Source: Microbacterium indicum DSM 19969
Lineage (GTDB): Bacteria > Actinomycetota > Actinomycetes > Actinomycetales > Microbacteriaceae
NCBI RefSeq assembly: GCF_000422385.1
Contig: NZ_AULR01000004.1
Coordinates: 124,001 to 188,000, forward strand
Direction of reading: 5' to 3'
DNA length: 64,000 nt
Made by a program: the position numbers and the translations under genes. Numbering within the stretch: the stretch's first letter is position 1; every line of letters begins with the position of its first letter. Below the pieces are notes generated by a model, which had not been told where the DNA came from, did no database searches, and worked only from the letters and a program-made list of their open reading frames with translations. This document shows positions 42,332-50,485 of this stretch, in pieces.

Positions 42332-43627
42332 AGCAGGGGTCTGAAGCCGCCGGTCTCGAGTAGCGACCGGGCGATGTAGTGGGTCAGGTTCCGGAAGCCC
42401 AGCGCGCTGCCGCGGAGGTGCTCAAGGCGACCGTTGATCGCCTCGGACGGGCCGTTGGACGTGCCGGGGTGGTCGAAGAACGCGAGGACGTCGGCGGCAC
42501 GGCGCGTGATCGTGCGGCCGAGGCTGATCAGCTCGGGCAGATCCTTCGGAACGCCGCTGGTGAGCCCCGCGATCATGGCCTCGAGGATCTTCTTCCCGCG
42601 CGCCGGATCCTTGTGTCGGTAGGCGGCGACGGCGCGCTGGTAGATGTCCTAGGCGATCTCGACGGCGAGGTGGTCGGGGTGCTGATCGAATACGTCCTCG
42701 AGCTTCGCGAGCTGATGCTGCGTCAACAGGCCGAGCCCCGTCCTGAGCAGGCGCCGGCAACCGTCAAGCGGATCACCCTTCCGGCCTCGATGCCCGAGAG
42801 TCTCCTGCTGAACACGCTGGCGGGTCTTGTCGAGGGCGTCGCCGACCAGGGCGACGACATGGAATGGGTCCATCACCGCGACAGCGTCGGGGATCTCTTC
42901 GCCGGCGGCGGTCTTGTAGCCGGCGGACCCCGTCCATCGCGACGATGTCGATCCCGTCGCGCCAGGCCTCGGGGCGTCCGGAGAGCCAGGTCTTGAAGGC
43001 GTGTTTCGACCGGCCCGGGATCATGTCGAGCAGTCGGGCGGGGCCGGTCTTCTCGCGGGCCGGGGTGAGGTCGATGATCACGGTCACGTACTTGTCGCCG
43101 AGGCGCGTGTGGCGCCAGACGTGCTCGTCGACACCGATCGTGGTCACCCCGTCGAACCGGGCGGGATCGTCGATCAGGACGCGCCGCCCTTCGGCGAGGA
43201 TCGCGTCGTTGGCGGCATGCCAGGACACGTCGAGAGACTCCGCGACCCTGGCGACCGGTAGGTGCTGGCAGACGACCGCCTCGAGCGCCCACCGAACAGC
43301 GGCGCGGGTGAGCTTCCCGCGCGGCTCAGCAGCTGCCGTGGTGTCCTCGCGCCAGATCGTCCCGCACGAGGAACAGGCGAAGCGGCGGACGCGGACCAGG
43401 AGCGTCGTCGGCCGCCAACCCAGCGGGACATGCGCGAGACGGCGTGCCTGCGTTCCTCGGGCTATGCCCTCAGCACCGCAGCCGCGACAGAACGGGTCGC
43501 GGTCGGTGACACGGCACTCCAGCACCGCTTTATCCGGCGAGATCTCCTGACCGGTGACGGTGAGGCCGTGGTCGTCGAGGAGGCAGAACGCAGAGAGATC
43601 GGGGGTGGCGAAGGTACCGTGGGACAC
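42313..43627 (-). pseudogene. ISL3 transposase, frameshift plus amber codon
   Basis: Start taken at GTG 43627 (SHGTFATPDLSAFCLLDDHGL), the usual ISL3 N-terminus. The zinc-finger region has FCRGCG and FACSSCGTIW, the DNA-binding middle RWALEAVVCQHLPV, and the catalytic core GVDEHVWRHTRLG and VAMDG. An extra G in the run at 42928-42931 (C run on the plus strand) shifts the frame; the product resumes as AGEEIPDAVAVMDPFHVVALV. A TAG at 42649-42651 then replaces what should be Trp (EIA-W-DIYQRAVAAYR). The last part SNGPSEAINGRLEHLRGSALGF is intact. Repaired length is about 438 residues, normal for the family. Transposition would need a helper copy. Confidence 0.92.
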
Positions 43628-43727
43628 GTCGAGGTCTTTCGGATGGCGAGCGTAGGAACTTCCATCATCGGAAGGCCTCGACCTCGTCTCCGCGACCGCC
43701 ACGCCGCCGACTCGTCAGGCGGGCGCC

Positions 43728-43749
43728 ACACCCTCAAACACGATGAGCC
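43728..43749 (-). repeat. IS terminal inverted repeat, right
   Basis: Exact reverse complement of 42310-42331. It is followed at once by the second copy of the target duplication TCATATCA. Confidence 0.95.
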
Positions 43750-43757
43750 TCATATCA

Positions 43758-43813
43758 CCCGATGCTACTGTCCCCTCAATGCAATGGGGCAGAGAAAGAA
43801 AAGGACTGACGCT
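43758..43813 (+). promoter_or_regulatory. Remaining -10 box and ribosome site of the peptide importer
   Basis: TACTGT at 43766-43771 fits the actinobacterial -10 pattern TAnnnT; AAAAGGA at 43797-43803 is the ribosome site for the GTG at 43814. The matching -35 lies on the other side of the IS. Positions 43742-43748 at the IS end, where a replacement -35 would have to be, read GATGAGC and do not resemble one. Confidence 0.5.
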
Positions 43814-45508
43814 GTGAGGACCAAGTTCAAGACGGGCGCCGTCGCGCTCACGCTGGCGGGCCTGATGCTCGTGACGGGCTGTTCAGGGCAATCGACCGGC
43901 TCGTCCGGTTCCGGATCCGCGGGCGACGAGCCGCAGTCCGGCGGGACCGTGCACATGCTGCAGAACGCCGACTTCTCCTACCTCGACCCGGCGCGTGGGT
44001 GGGACGGCGGCGTCAACGCCTTCTATCGCCTGATGTATCGCGGGCTGACGATGCAGGCTGCCGGCGACGCCGACGACCCGAACGCGATCGTCCCCGACCT
44101 CGCCGAGTCGCTCGGGACGCCCTCGGATGACGGCCTGACCTGGACGTACACGCTCAAGGACGACATCTTCTTCGACAACGGGGATCCGATCACGTCCGCC
44201 GAGATGAAGTTCGGCATCGAGCGCGCGTGGGATCCGGACATCGGGATCGGATCGCCGTACCTCAAGTCGACGATCGACGCACCCGACGACTACCAGGGGC
44301 CGTACGTGACGGGCGACCTGCCCACGATCGAGACGCCGGACGACAAGACGATCGTCTTCCACCTGGCCGAGCCGTTCCCCGAGTTCGACAACGTCCTCGC
44401 GCAGCCGAACGCCGTCCCCTTCCCGGAGGGCACGGGCGGCGGCGACGAGTTCATCAACGACGTCATCGCCTCGGGCCCCTACACGCTCGACAGCTACACG
44501 CCGGGCAGCTCGATCCACCTCGTGCGCAACGAGTACTGGGACGCCGACTCCGACGACGTGCGCAAGGCCTACCCCGACGAGTGGCAGTTCGAGACCGGGA
44601 TCGACCCCGCGACGATCGACGAGCGCATGATCGCGGGACAGGGATCGGACGCGAGCGCGATCGCGAGCAAGATCGGGAGCGCGACGCTGCCCCGCATCCA
44701 GACGCCGGAGCTGCAGGCGCGCGCCATCACGGCCCCCGCGTACTGCACGACCTACATGTCGATGAACACGACCAAGGCGCCGTTCGACGACGTGCGGGTG
44801 CGCCAGGCCGTCAACTGGGCGATCGACCGCTCGGCGGTGCAGAACGCCTCGGGTGGAACGCAGCTCGCCGAGATCGCGACGACGATCATCCCCGACGCCG
44901 TCTCGGGCCACAAGGACTTCGACCTCTACCCGAGCGACGGCGAGAAGGGCGACGCCGACGAGGCGCTCGCGCTCCTGAAGGAGGCGGGCCTCGACGAGGG
45001 CTTCGAGTTCACGCTCGACATCCGCAACCAGCCCGCCGCGCAGGCGCAGGCGGAGGCGATCCAGCAGTCGCTCGAGAAGATCGGCGTCACGGTGGACCTC
45101 AACGTCATCGACACCTCGATCTACTACGAGACGATCGCGACGCCGTCGAAGCAGAACGACGCGGCGATCACGGGCTGGTGCCCCGACTGGGCGTCGAGCG
45201 CCAGCACGTTCATCCCCCCGCTGTTCGACGGCGACGGGATCACCGACCGCGGCAACCAGAACCTCGCGCAGCTCGACGACGCCGACGTGAACGCCCGCAT
45301 CGACGAGATCCGCGCGATGGACGACCAGGACGCCGCCAACACCGCGTGGGGCGACCTCGACGAGCAGATCATGGAGCTCTCGCCGATCGCGCCCCTCGTG
45401 CTCGAGAACGGGATCTTCCTGCCGGGCGAGAACATCGCCGGCTACATCCCGAACACGAACATGACCGACCTCACGATCGTCGGCCTCAAGGACCCCTCGA
45501 AGGGCTGA
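43814..45508 (+). CDS. Oligopeptide ABC transporter substrate-binding lipoprotein
   Basis: A 564-residue family-5 (OppA/DppA) binding protein. GTG 43814 follows AAAAGGA and gives a short basic start RTKFKTG, a hydrophobic core and lipobox VTGC (Cys23); an ATG at 43784 in the same frame lacks a ribosome site. The mature part shows the family pattern: GGTVHMLQNADFSYLDPARG, LAESLGTPSDDGLTWTYTLK, DVRVRQAVNWAIDRSAV, LGLT-like hinge replaced by ITGWCPDWASSAS. It is the first gene of an importer-peptidase-glycosidase operon and is expected to bind peptides or, given the context, hydroxyproline-containing glycopeptides. One base separates it from the permease gene. Confidence 0.93.
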   Translation: MRTKFKTGAVALTLAGLMLVTGCSGQSTGSSGSGSAGDEPQSGGTVHMLQNADFSYLDPARGWDGGVNAFYRLMYRGLTMQAAGDADDPNAIVPDLAESLGTPSDDGLTWTYTLKDDIFFDNGDPITSAEMKFGIERAWDPDIGIGSPYLKSTIDAPDDYQGPYVTGDLPTIETPDDKTIVFHLAEPFPEFDNVLAQPNAVPFPEGTGGGDEFINDVIASGPYTLDSYTPGSSIHLVRNEYWDADSDDVRKAYPDEWQFETGIDPATIDERMIAGQGSDASAIASKIGSATLPRIQTPELQARAITAPAYCTTYMSMNTTKAPFDDVRVRQAVNWAIDRSAVQNASGGTQLAEIATTIIPDAVSGHKDFDLYPSDGEKGDADEALALLKEAGLDEGFEFTLDIRNQPAAQAQAEAIQQSLEKIGVTVDLNVIDTSIYYETIATPSKQNDAAITGWCPDWASSASTFIPPLFDGDGITDRGNQNLAQLDDADVNARIDEIRAMDDQDAANTAWGDLDEQIMELSPIAPLVLENGIFLPGENIAGYIPNTNMTDLTIVGLKDPSKG

Positions 45509-45509
45509 G

Positions 45510-46475
45510 ATGACCGTCCCCGCGACCCAGCTCGAGGCCGCGCCCGCCGGCGACTCCGCGCACACCCGCGCCGAGCCGCCGGCGGCGCCCGGCCGCCGGC
45601 TCCTGAGAGCCTTCGTCACCGACGTCCCCGCGATGCTGTCCACGGGATACATCGTCCTGATGATCCTCATGGCGATCTTCGCCCCGCTGATCGTGATGCT
45701 CAGCGGCTGGGGGCCGTACGAGTTCGACCAGGACTCCGTGGATCCCAACATGGGCGCGCTGCCCTACGGCGCCCTGGGCGGGATCAGCGCCGAGCACTGG
45801 TTCGGCGTCGAGCCGGGAAGCGGGCGCGACGTGTTCGCGCGCATCGTCTACGGCGCGCGGGTGTCGCTCACGGTGGCTCTGAGCGCCACCGTCCTGACGA
45901 CGGTCCTCGGCGTGGTCTTCGGGATGGTCGCGGGCTACTTCGGCGGCTGGATCGACTCCGTGATCTCGCGGGTCATGGAGTTCCTCATGGCCTTCCCCGC
46001 GCTGATCTTCATGATCGCGATCCTCTCGGCGCTTCCCGCCGACAACCGGGTCGTGCTCCTCGTCGTCGTGATCTCCCTCTTCGGCTGGCCGTACCTCGCC
46101 CGCATCGTCCGCTCGCAGACGCTGTCGCTGACGCAGCGGGAGTTCGTCGAGTCGGCGCGCGCGTCGGGGGCGAGCCACGGCCAGATCATCTTCCGCGAGA
46201 TCCTCCCGAATCTGCAGTCGACCATCATCGTGATGTCGACCCTCGCGGTCCCGGGCTACGTCGGCACCGAGGCGGGCCTGTCGTTCCTCGGCGTCGGCGT
46301 CGTCCCCCCGACGCCGAGCTGGGGCCAGATGATCGCCTCCGCGACGCCCTGGTACGCCGTCGACCCCATGTACTTCGTGATCCCGGGAGCGTTCCTCTTC
46401 CTCCTGGTGATCTCGTTCACGACGCTCGGCGATCGCGTGCGCGTGATCGTGGGCAGCGGGGAGGTGCGGGCATGA
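45510..46475 (+). CDS. Oligopeptide ABC transporter permease, DppC/OppC type
   Basis: A 321-residue permease. After a Pro/Ala-rich cytoplasmic N-terminus the first membrane segment is at residues 43-66 (STGYIVLMILMAIFAPLIVM). OppC-type marks: WFGVEPGSGRDVFARIVYGARVSL split across residues 92-115 and the EAA-like loop REFVESARASGASHGQIIFREILPN. Four-base overlap with the following DppB-type gene. The order C before B is the reverse of the usual dpp order. Confidence 0.93.
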   Translation: MTVPATQLEAAPAGDSAHTRAEPPAAPGRRLLRAFVTDVPAMLSTGYIVLMILMAIFAPLIVMLSGWGPYEFDQDSVDPNMGALPYGALGGISAEHWFGVEPGSGRDVFARIVYGARVSLTVALSATVLTTVLGVVFGMVAGYFGGWIDSVISRVMEFLMAFPALIFMIAILSALPADNRVVLLVVVISLFGWPYLARIVRSQTLSLTQREFVESARASGASHGQIIFREILPNLQSTIIVMSTLAVPGYVGTEAGLSFLGVGVVPPTPSWGQMIASATPWYAVDPMYFVIPGAFLFLLVISFTTLGDRVRVIVGSGEVRA

Positions 46476-47470
46476 TCCGCGTCATCGCATCGCGCGTCGC
46501 GGGAATGGTCCTCGTGCTGTTCCTCGTCACGCTGTTCACCTACGTCATCTTCTTCGTGCTCTCGCCGGATCCCGCGGTGCAGATCTGCGGCAAGAACTGC
46601 ACGCCGGAGCGCATCGACCAGATCCGCGCGAGCCTCGGGCTCGACCTGCCGTTCTGGACGCAGTTCTTCTCCTACGTCGGCGGCCTCTTCACGGGGCGCA
46701 CCTTCCTCGTCGCCGGCGCCGAGGTCGCGTGCCAGGCGCCCTGCCTCGGCTACTCGTTCCAGACGAGCCAGCTCGTCGGCGACATGATCGTCCAGCGCCT
46801 GCCGATCTCGGCCACGATCGCGCTCGGAGCCGGCGTGCTGTGGCTGCTCGGCGGCGTCGCGGCCGGCGTGATCAGCGCCGTCAACGAGGGGCGCTTCCTC
46901 GACCGCTTCCTCGCGGGGCTCACGCTCGGGTCGATGTCGATCCCGAACTACGTGCTCGCTCTCGCGCTGCAGTTCGTCCTCGTGGTCGCGCTCGGGTGGC
47001 TGCCGTTCCCGCAGGCGGTGCCGTTCGGCGACGATCCGCTCCGATGGTTCCTCAACTTCCTCATGCCGTGGATCGTGCTGGCCGTCACCTATGCGGCCGT
47101 GTACACGCGGCTCACGCGCGCGAACGTCATCGACACCCTGCAGGAGAACTTCGTCCGCACGGCCCGTGCGAAGGGTCTGCGGCCGAGCCTCGTCTGGCGT
47201 CGCCACGCGCTGCGGCCCGCCCTCACCCCGATCGTCACGATCTTCGGGATGGACATCGCGGGGCTCCTCGGCGGCGCGCTGATCACCGAGACGGTGTTCG
47301 GGATGAACGGGGTCGGCAAGCTCACGGCCGACTCGATCACGAGCAACGACCAGCCCGTCATCATGGCCGTCACGCTCCTGTCGGCCTTCTTCGTGATCGT
47401 GGGCAACCTCGTGGTCGATCTGCTCTACACCGCTATCGATCCGCGCGTCCGGACGGGGGCGAAGGCATGA
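46472..47470 (+). CDS. Oligopeptide ABC transporter permease, DppB/OppB type
   Basis: A 332-residue permease. N-terminal segment VIASRVAGMVLVLFLVTLFT, then a large external loop with four cysteines (ICGKNC near 30-35 and VACQAPC near 85-91) that could form disulfides, which is uncommon in the family. EAA-type loop QENFVRTARAKGLRPSLVW. Heterodimer partner of the preceding DppC-type protein. Four-base overlaps on both sides. Confidence 0.92.
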   Translation: MIRVIASRVAGMVLVLFLVTLFTYVIFFVLSPDPAVQICGKNCTPERIDQIRASLGLDLPFWTQFFSYVGGLFTGRTFLVAGAEVACQAPCLGYSFQTSQLVGDMIVQRLPISATIALGAGVLWLLGGVAAGVISAVNEGRFLDRFLAGLTLGSMSIPNYVLALALQFVLVVALGWLPFPQAVPFGDDPLRWFLNFLMPWIVLAVTYAAVYTRLTRANVIDTLQENFVRTARAKGLRPSLVWRRHALRPALTPIVTIFGMDIAGLLGGALITETVFGMNGVGKLTADSITSNDQPVIMAVTLLSAFFVIVGNLVVDLLYTAIDPRVRTGAKA

Positions 47471-48339
47471 GCGCGCAGGCTCGGACCTCGGCCGGACCGC
47501 TCCTGTCGGTGTCGGGGCTCACGATCTCCTTCCGGACGTCCGCCGGCCGGACCGACGTCGTCGACGACCTGTCCTTCGAGGTGCCGCGCGGCGGCGCACT
47601 CGGGATCGTCGGGGAGTCGGGCTCGGGCAAGTCGATGACGAGCCTCGCCGTCATGGGGCTGCTCCCGAAGGGCGGGGAGGCCGCGGGATCGATCCGCTTC
47701 GACGGGATCGAGCTCAGCGACCTCCCGGAGAAGCGCATGCGGCAGGTGCGCGGCGACCGGATCGCGATGATCTTCCAGGACCCGCTCTCGTCGCTCAACC
47801 CGTACTACCGGGTCGGCACGCAGATCATGGAGGCCTACCGGTCGCACCGTCCGGGCGCATCCCGGTCGCTGGCGCGACGCGTCGCGATCGAGGCGCTCGA
47901 GCGCGTGCACATCCGCGACGCCGCCACGCGGGTCGATCACTACCCGCACCAGTTCTCGGGCGGCATGCGACAGCGCATCATGATCGCGATGGCGCTCACG
48001 ATGGAGCCCGACCTCATCATCGCCGACGAGCCGACCACGGCCCTCGACGTCACGGTGCAGGCCCAGATCCTGGACCTGCTCGCCGAGATCCGCCGGGACA
48101 CGGGCGCGAGCCTCATCCTCATCACGCACGACCTCGCGGTCGTGAGCGAGGTGACCGACGACATCGTCGTCATGCGCGACGGCGTGTCGGTCGAGAAGGG
48201 CACGACCGAACAGGTGTTCAGCGACCCGCAGGCCGACTACACGCGGCGCCTCCTCGACGCCGTCCCGCGCATCGACGACGAGATCGGCGTCCTGCGCACC
48301 ACGACCTCCCTGCCGACGATCCCCGGAGCGACACGATGA
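47467..48339 (+). CDS. Oligopeptide ABC transporter ATPase, DppD type
   Basis: A 290-residue ATPase. Walker A GESGSGKS (about residues 52-59), Q-loop MIFQDPLSSLNP, signature FSGGMRQR, Walker B LIIADEPTTALD and the H-loop THDLAVV. The C-terminal ADYTRRLLDAVP stretch is typical of the DppD/OppD group, although the usual cysteine cluster of many DppD proteins is absent. Start ATG overlaps the permease stop. Works as a heterodimer with the next protein. Confidence 0.94.
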   Translation: MSAQARTSAGPLLSVSGLTISFRTSAGRTDVVDDLSFEVPRGGALGIVGESGSGKSMTSLAVMGLLPKGGEAAGSIRFDGIELSDLPEKRMRQVRGDRIAMIFQDPLSSLNPYYRVGTQIMEAYRSHRPGASRSLARRVAIEALERVHIRDAATRVDHYPHQFSGGMRQRIMIAMALTMEPDLIIADEPTTALDVTVQAQILDLLAEIRRDTGASLILITHDLAVVSEVTDDIVVMRDGVSVEKGTTEQVFSDPQADYTRRLLDAVPRIDDEIGVLRTTTSLPTIPGATR

Positions 48340-49202
48340 CGACAGCGCCTCTCTGCCGAGCCACGGGCCTCGTGAAGGAGTTCGCGACGGGCCGCCGCGA
48401 CGCCCTCGGGCGGGCGCGGACCTTCCGCGCGGTCGACGACGTCTCCCTCGAGGTGAGCCGCGGCGAGACCCTCGCCCTCGTGGGCGAGTCGGGATCGGGC
48501 AAGTCGACGACCGCGCGCCTCGTCGCGCGTCTCATGGACGCCGACGCCGGATCGGTGGAGTTCGAGGGGGAGGACGTCTCGGCGCTGTCGGGACGCGCCC
48601 TCCACGACTTCCGCGGATCCGTGCAGGTGATCTTCCAGGACCCGTTCTCGTCGCTCAACCCGCGGCACACGGTCGAGCGCATCGTGACGGCCCCGCTCGT
48701 GTACCAGGGGCGGAAGATCCCGGGCGGCGCGCGCCGGTTCACGCGCGATCTGATGGACCGCGTGGGGCTCGACCCCGACTTCTCGACGCGCCTGCCGTCG
48801 CAGTTCTCGGGCGGCCAGGCCCAGCGCATCGGGATCGCACGGGCCCTCGCCGTGGGGCCGAAGCTCGTGATCTGCGACGAGGCCGTCTCGGCCCTCGACG
48901 TCTCGGTCCAGGCGCAGGTCATCAACCTCCTGCGCCAGCTGCAGAGCGAGGAGGGCTTCGGGTATCTCTTCATCGCGCACGACCTCGCGGTCGTCCGCCA
49001 GATCGCGACGCGGGTCGCGGTCATGAGCGGCGGACGCATCGTCGAGACGGGCGAGCGCGATCAGATCTTCGGGGATCCGCGCCACGAGTACACGCGCGAG
49101 CTGCTGGCCGCCGTTCCGCGGATCGATCCCGAGTGGGACGCCCGCCGCCGCGAGGCCGAGGAGCGCCGCCGTGCGGCCGCGGCGGAGGCGGGTGCGCGAT
49201 GA
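48336..49202 (+). CDS. Oligopeptide ABC transporter ATPase, DppF type
   Basis: A 288-residue ATPase. Walker A GESGSGKSTTARL, Q-loop VIFQDPFSSLNP, signature FSGGQAQRIGIARAL, Walker B LVICDEAVSALD (Ala where most have Pro) and H-loop AHDLAVVRQ. The tail EYTRELLAAVPRIDPEWD is typical of the DppF/OppF group. It overlaps the prolyl-aminopeptidase gene by four bases, tying import directly to peptide cleavage. Confidence 0.94.
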   Translation: MTTAPLCRATGLVKEFATGRRDALGRARTFRAVDDVSLEVSRGETLALVGESGSGKSTTARLVARLMDADAGSVEFEGEDVSALSGRALHDFRGSVQVIFQDPFSSLNPRHTVERIVTAPLVYQGRKIPGGARRFTRDLMDRVGLDPDFSTRLPSQFSGGQAQRIGIARALAVGPKLVICDEAVSALDVSVQAQVINLLRQLQSEEGFGYLFIAHDLAVVRQIATRVAVMSGGRIVETGERDQIFGDPRHEYTRELLAAVPRIDPEWDARRREAEERRRAAAAEAGAR

Positions 49203-50485
49203 CGACGAGCTATCTGCTGCGCGGCATGCGGGTGCGGGAACGCCGCGTCGAGGTGCCGCTCGACTGGGATCGACCGGACAGCGAGACGATCGAGCTGTTC
49301 GTCCGCGAGATCGTCGACCCCGGCCTCGACACCGCCGAGACCCCGCTCCTCACCTACCTGCAGGGCGGCCCGGGCGGGGCGAACCCGCGCCCGCTCGCGC
49401 GCGACGGCTGGATCGAGGAGGCCCTGCGCGACTACCGCCTCGTCCTCGTCGACCAGCGCGGGACGGGCCTGTCGACGCCCGTCGACGCCCAGGTCGTCGC
49501 CGAACACGGCGACGGGGCGGCAGGGGCCGACTTCCTCGCGCTCTTCCGCGCCGACTCGATCGTCCGCGACCTCGAGCACGTGCGCCGGGAGGTGTACGGC
49601 GGCCGCCGGTGGGCGACCCTGGCGCAGAGCTACGGCGGCTGGATCACGACGACGTACCTCTCGTCCGCCCCCGACGGCCTCTCGGCGAGCTACATCTGCG
49701 GCGGCGTGCCCGGCACCCCGCCGCGGGCCGCCGAGGTCTACCGGCGCACCTTCGATCGCGTCGCGGCGAAGACGGCGGAGCTCTACCGTCGCTACCCGGG
49801 AGACGTCGACGCGGTCGCGCGGATCGCCGACGCGCTCGCCCACGACGACGTCCGGCTGCCCGACGGCGACCGGCTCACGGTGCGCCGCTTCCAGGCGCTC
49901 GGGATCGACTTCGGCATGAAGCCCGGGCACGAGCGGATCCACTGGCTCGTGGAGAAGGCGTTCGTCCGGCCCGGCCGCTTCTCGGAGGGTTTCCTCCAGG
50001 ACGTCCAGGCCCTGTCGTCGACGGCGGGCAACCCGCTGTTCTGGACGCTGCAGGAGACGCTCTACGGAGACCCGTCGAGCGGCGCGACAGGGTGGGCCGC
50101 GCAGGCGGAGCGAGACCGCCGGCCGGAGTTCGGCGAGGACGAGCGCCCGCTGCTCTTCACGGGCGAGATGGCGTTCCCGTGGATGTTCGACGAGATCCGC
50201 GTGCTGCGCGGATTCGCCCCCGCGGTCGACGCGCTCGCGCGGCGCACGGAGTGGAGCCCGCTCTACGACATGGAGGCCCTCGCCGCGAACGAGGTGCCGG
50301 TCGCCGCTGCCGTGTACTTCGACGACATGTACGTCGACGCGGGGCTCCAGCTCGACACGCTGTCGCGGATCCGCGGCGCCGACCGCTGGGTCACGAACGA
50401 GTTCGAGCACGACGGCATCGGTTCGGGGCGCACCTTCACGCGCCTGCGCGAGCTGGTGCGCGACCGAGGAGGAGAGAGAGCATGA
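49199..50485 (+). CDS. Prolyl aminopeptidase-like alpha/beta hydrolase (S33)
   Basis: A 428-residue S33 enzyme. The oxyanion region reads YLQGGPGGANPRP, followed by LVDQRGTGLS, and the nucleophile elbow LAQSYGGW with Ser144. The C-terminal EFEHDGIGSG supplies the likely catalytic His. These are marks of prolyl iminopeptidases with the longer cap domain, which release N-terminal proline; several family members also accept hydroxyproline. ATG 49199 overlaps the ATPase gene by four bases and its stop overlaps the M24 peptidase gene by four. Cytoplasmic, so it acts on imported peptides. Confidence 0.9.
   Translation: MTTSYLLRGMRVRERRVEVPLDWDRPDSETIELFVREIVDPGLDTAETPLLTYLQGGPGGANPRPLARDGWIEEALRDYRLVLVDQRGTGLSTPVDAQVVAEHGDGAAGADFLALFRADSIVRDLEHVRREVYGGRRWATLAQSYGGWITTTYLSSAPDGLSASYICGGVPGTPPRAAEVYRRTFDRVAAKTAELYRRYPGDVDAVARIADALAHDDVRLPDGDRLTVRRFQALGIDFGMKPGHERIHWLVEKAFVRPGRFSEGFLQDVQALSSTAGNPLFWTLQETLYGDPSSGATGWAAQAERDRRPEFGEDERPLLFTGEMAFPWMFDEIRVLRGFAPAVDALARRTEWSPLYDMEALAANEVPVAAAVYFDDMYVDAGLQLDTLSRIRGADRWVTNEFEHDGIGSGRTFTRLRELVRDRGGERA

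Larger units (their letters stand above)
42310..43749. mobile_element. ISL3-family insertion sequence, complete ends
   Basis: A 1440-bp element bounded by perfect 22-bp terminal inverted repeats (42310-42331 and 43728-43749, starting GGCTCATCGTG) and flanked by an 8-bp target duplication TCATATCA (42302-42309 and 43750-43757). The single gene encodes an ISL3-type transposase on the minus strand, now inactive. The intact ends and duplication show insertion by transposition and no rearrangement since. It lies in the promoter region of the oligopeptide importer. Confidence 0.95.
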
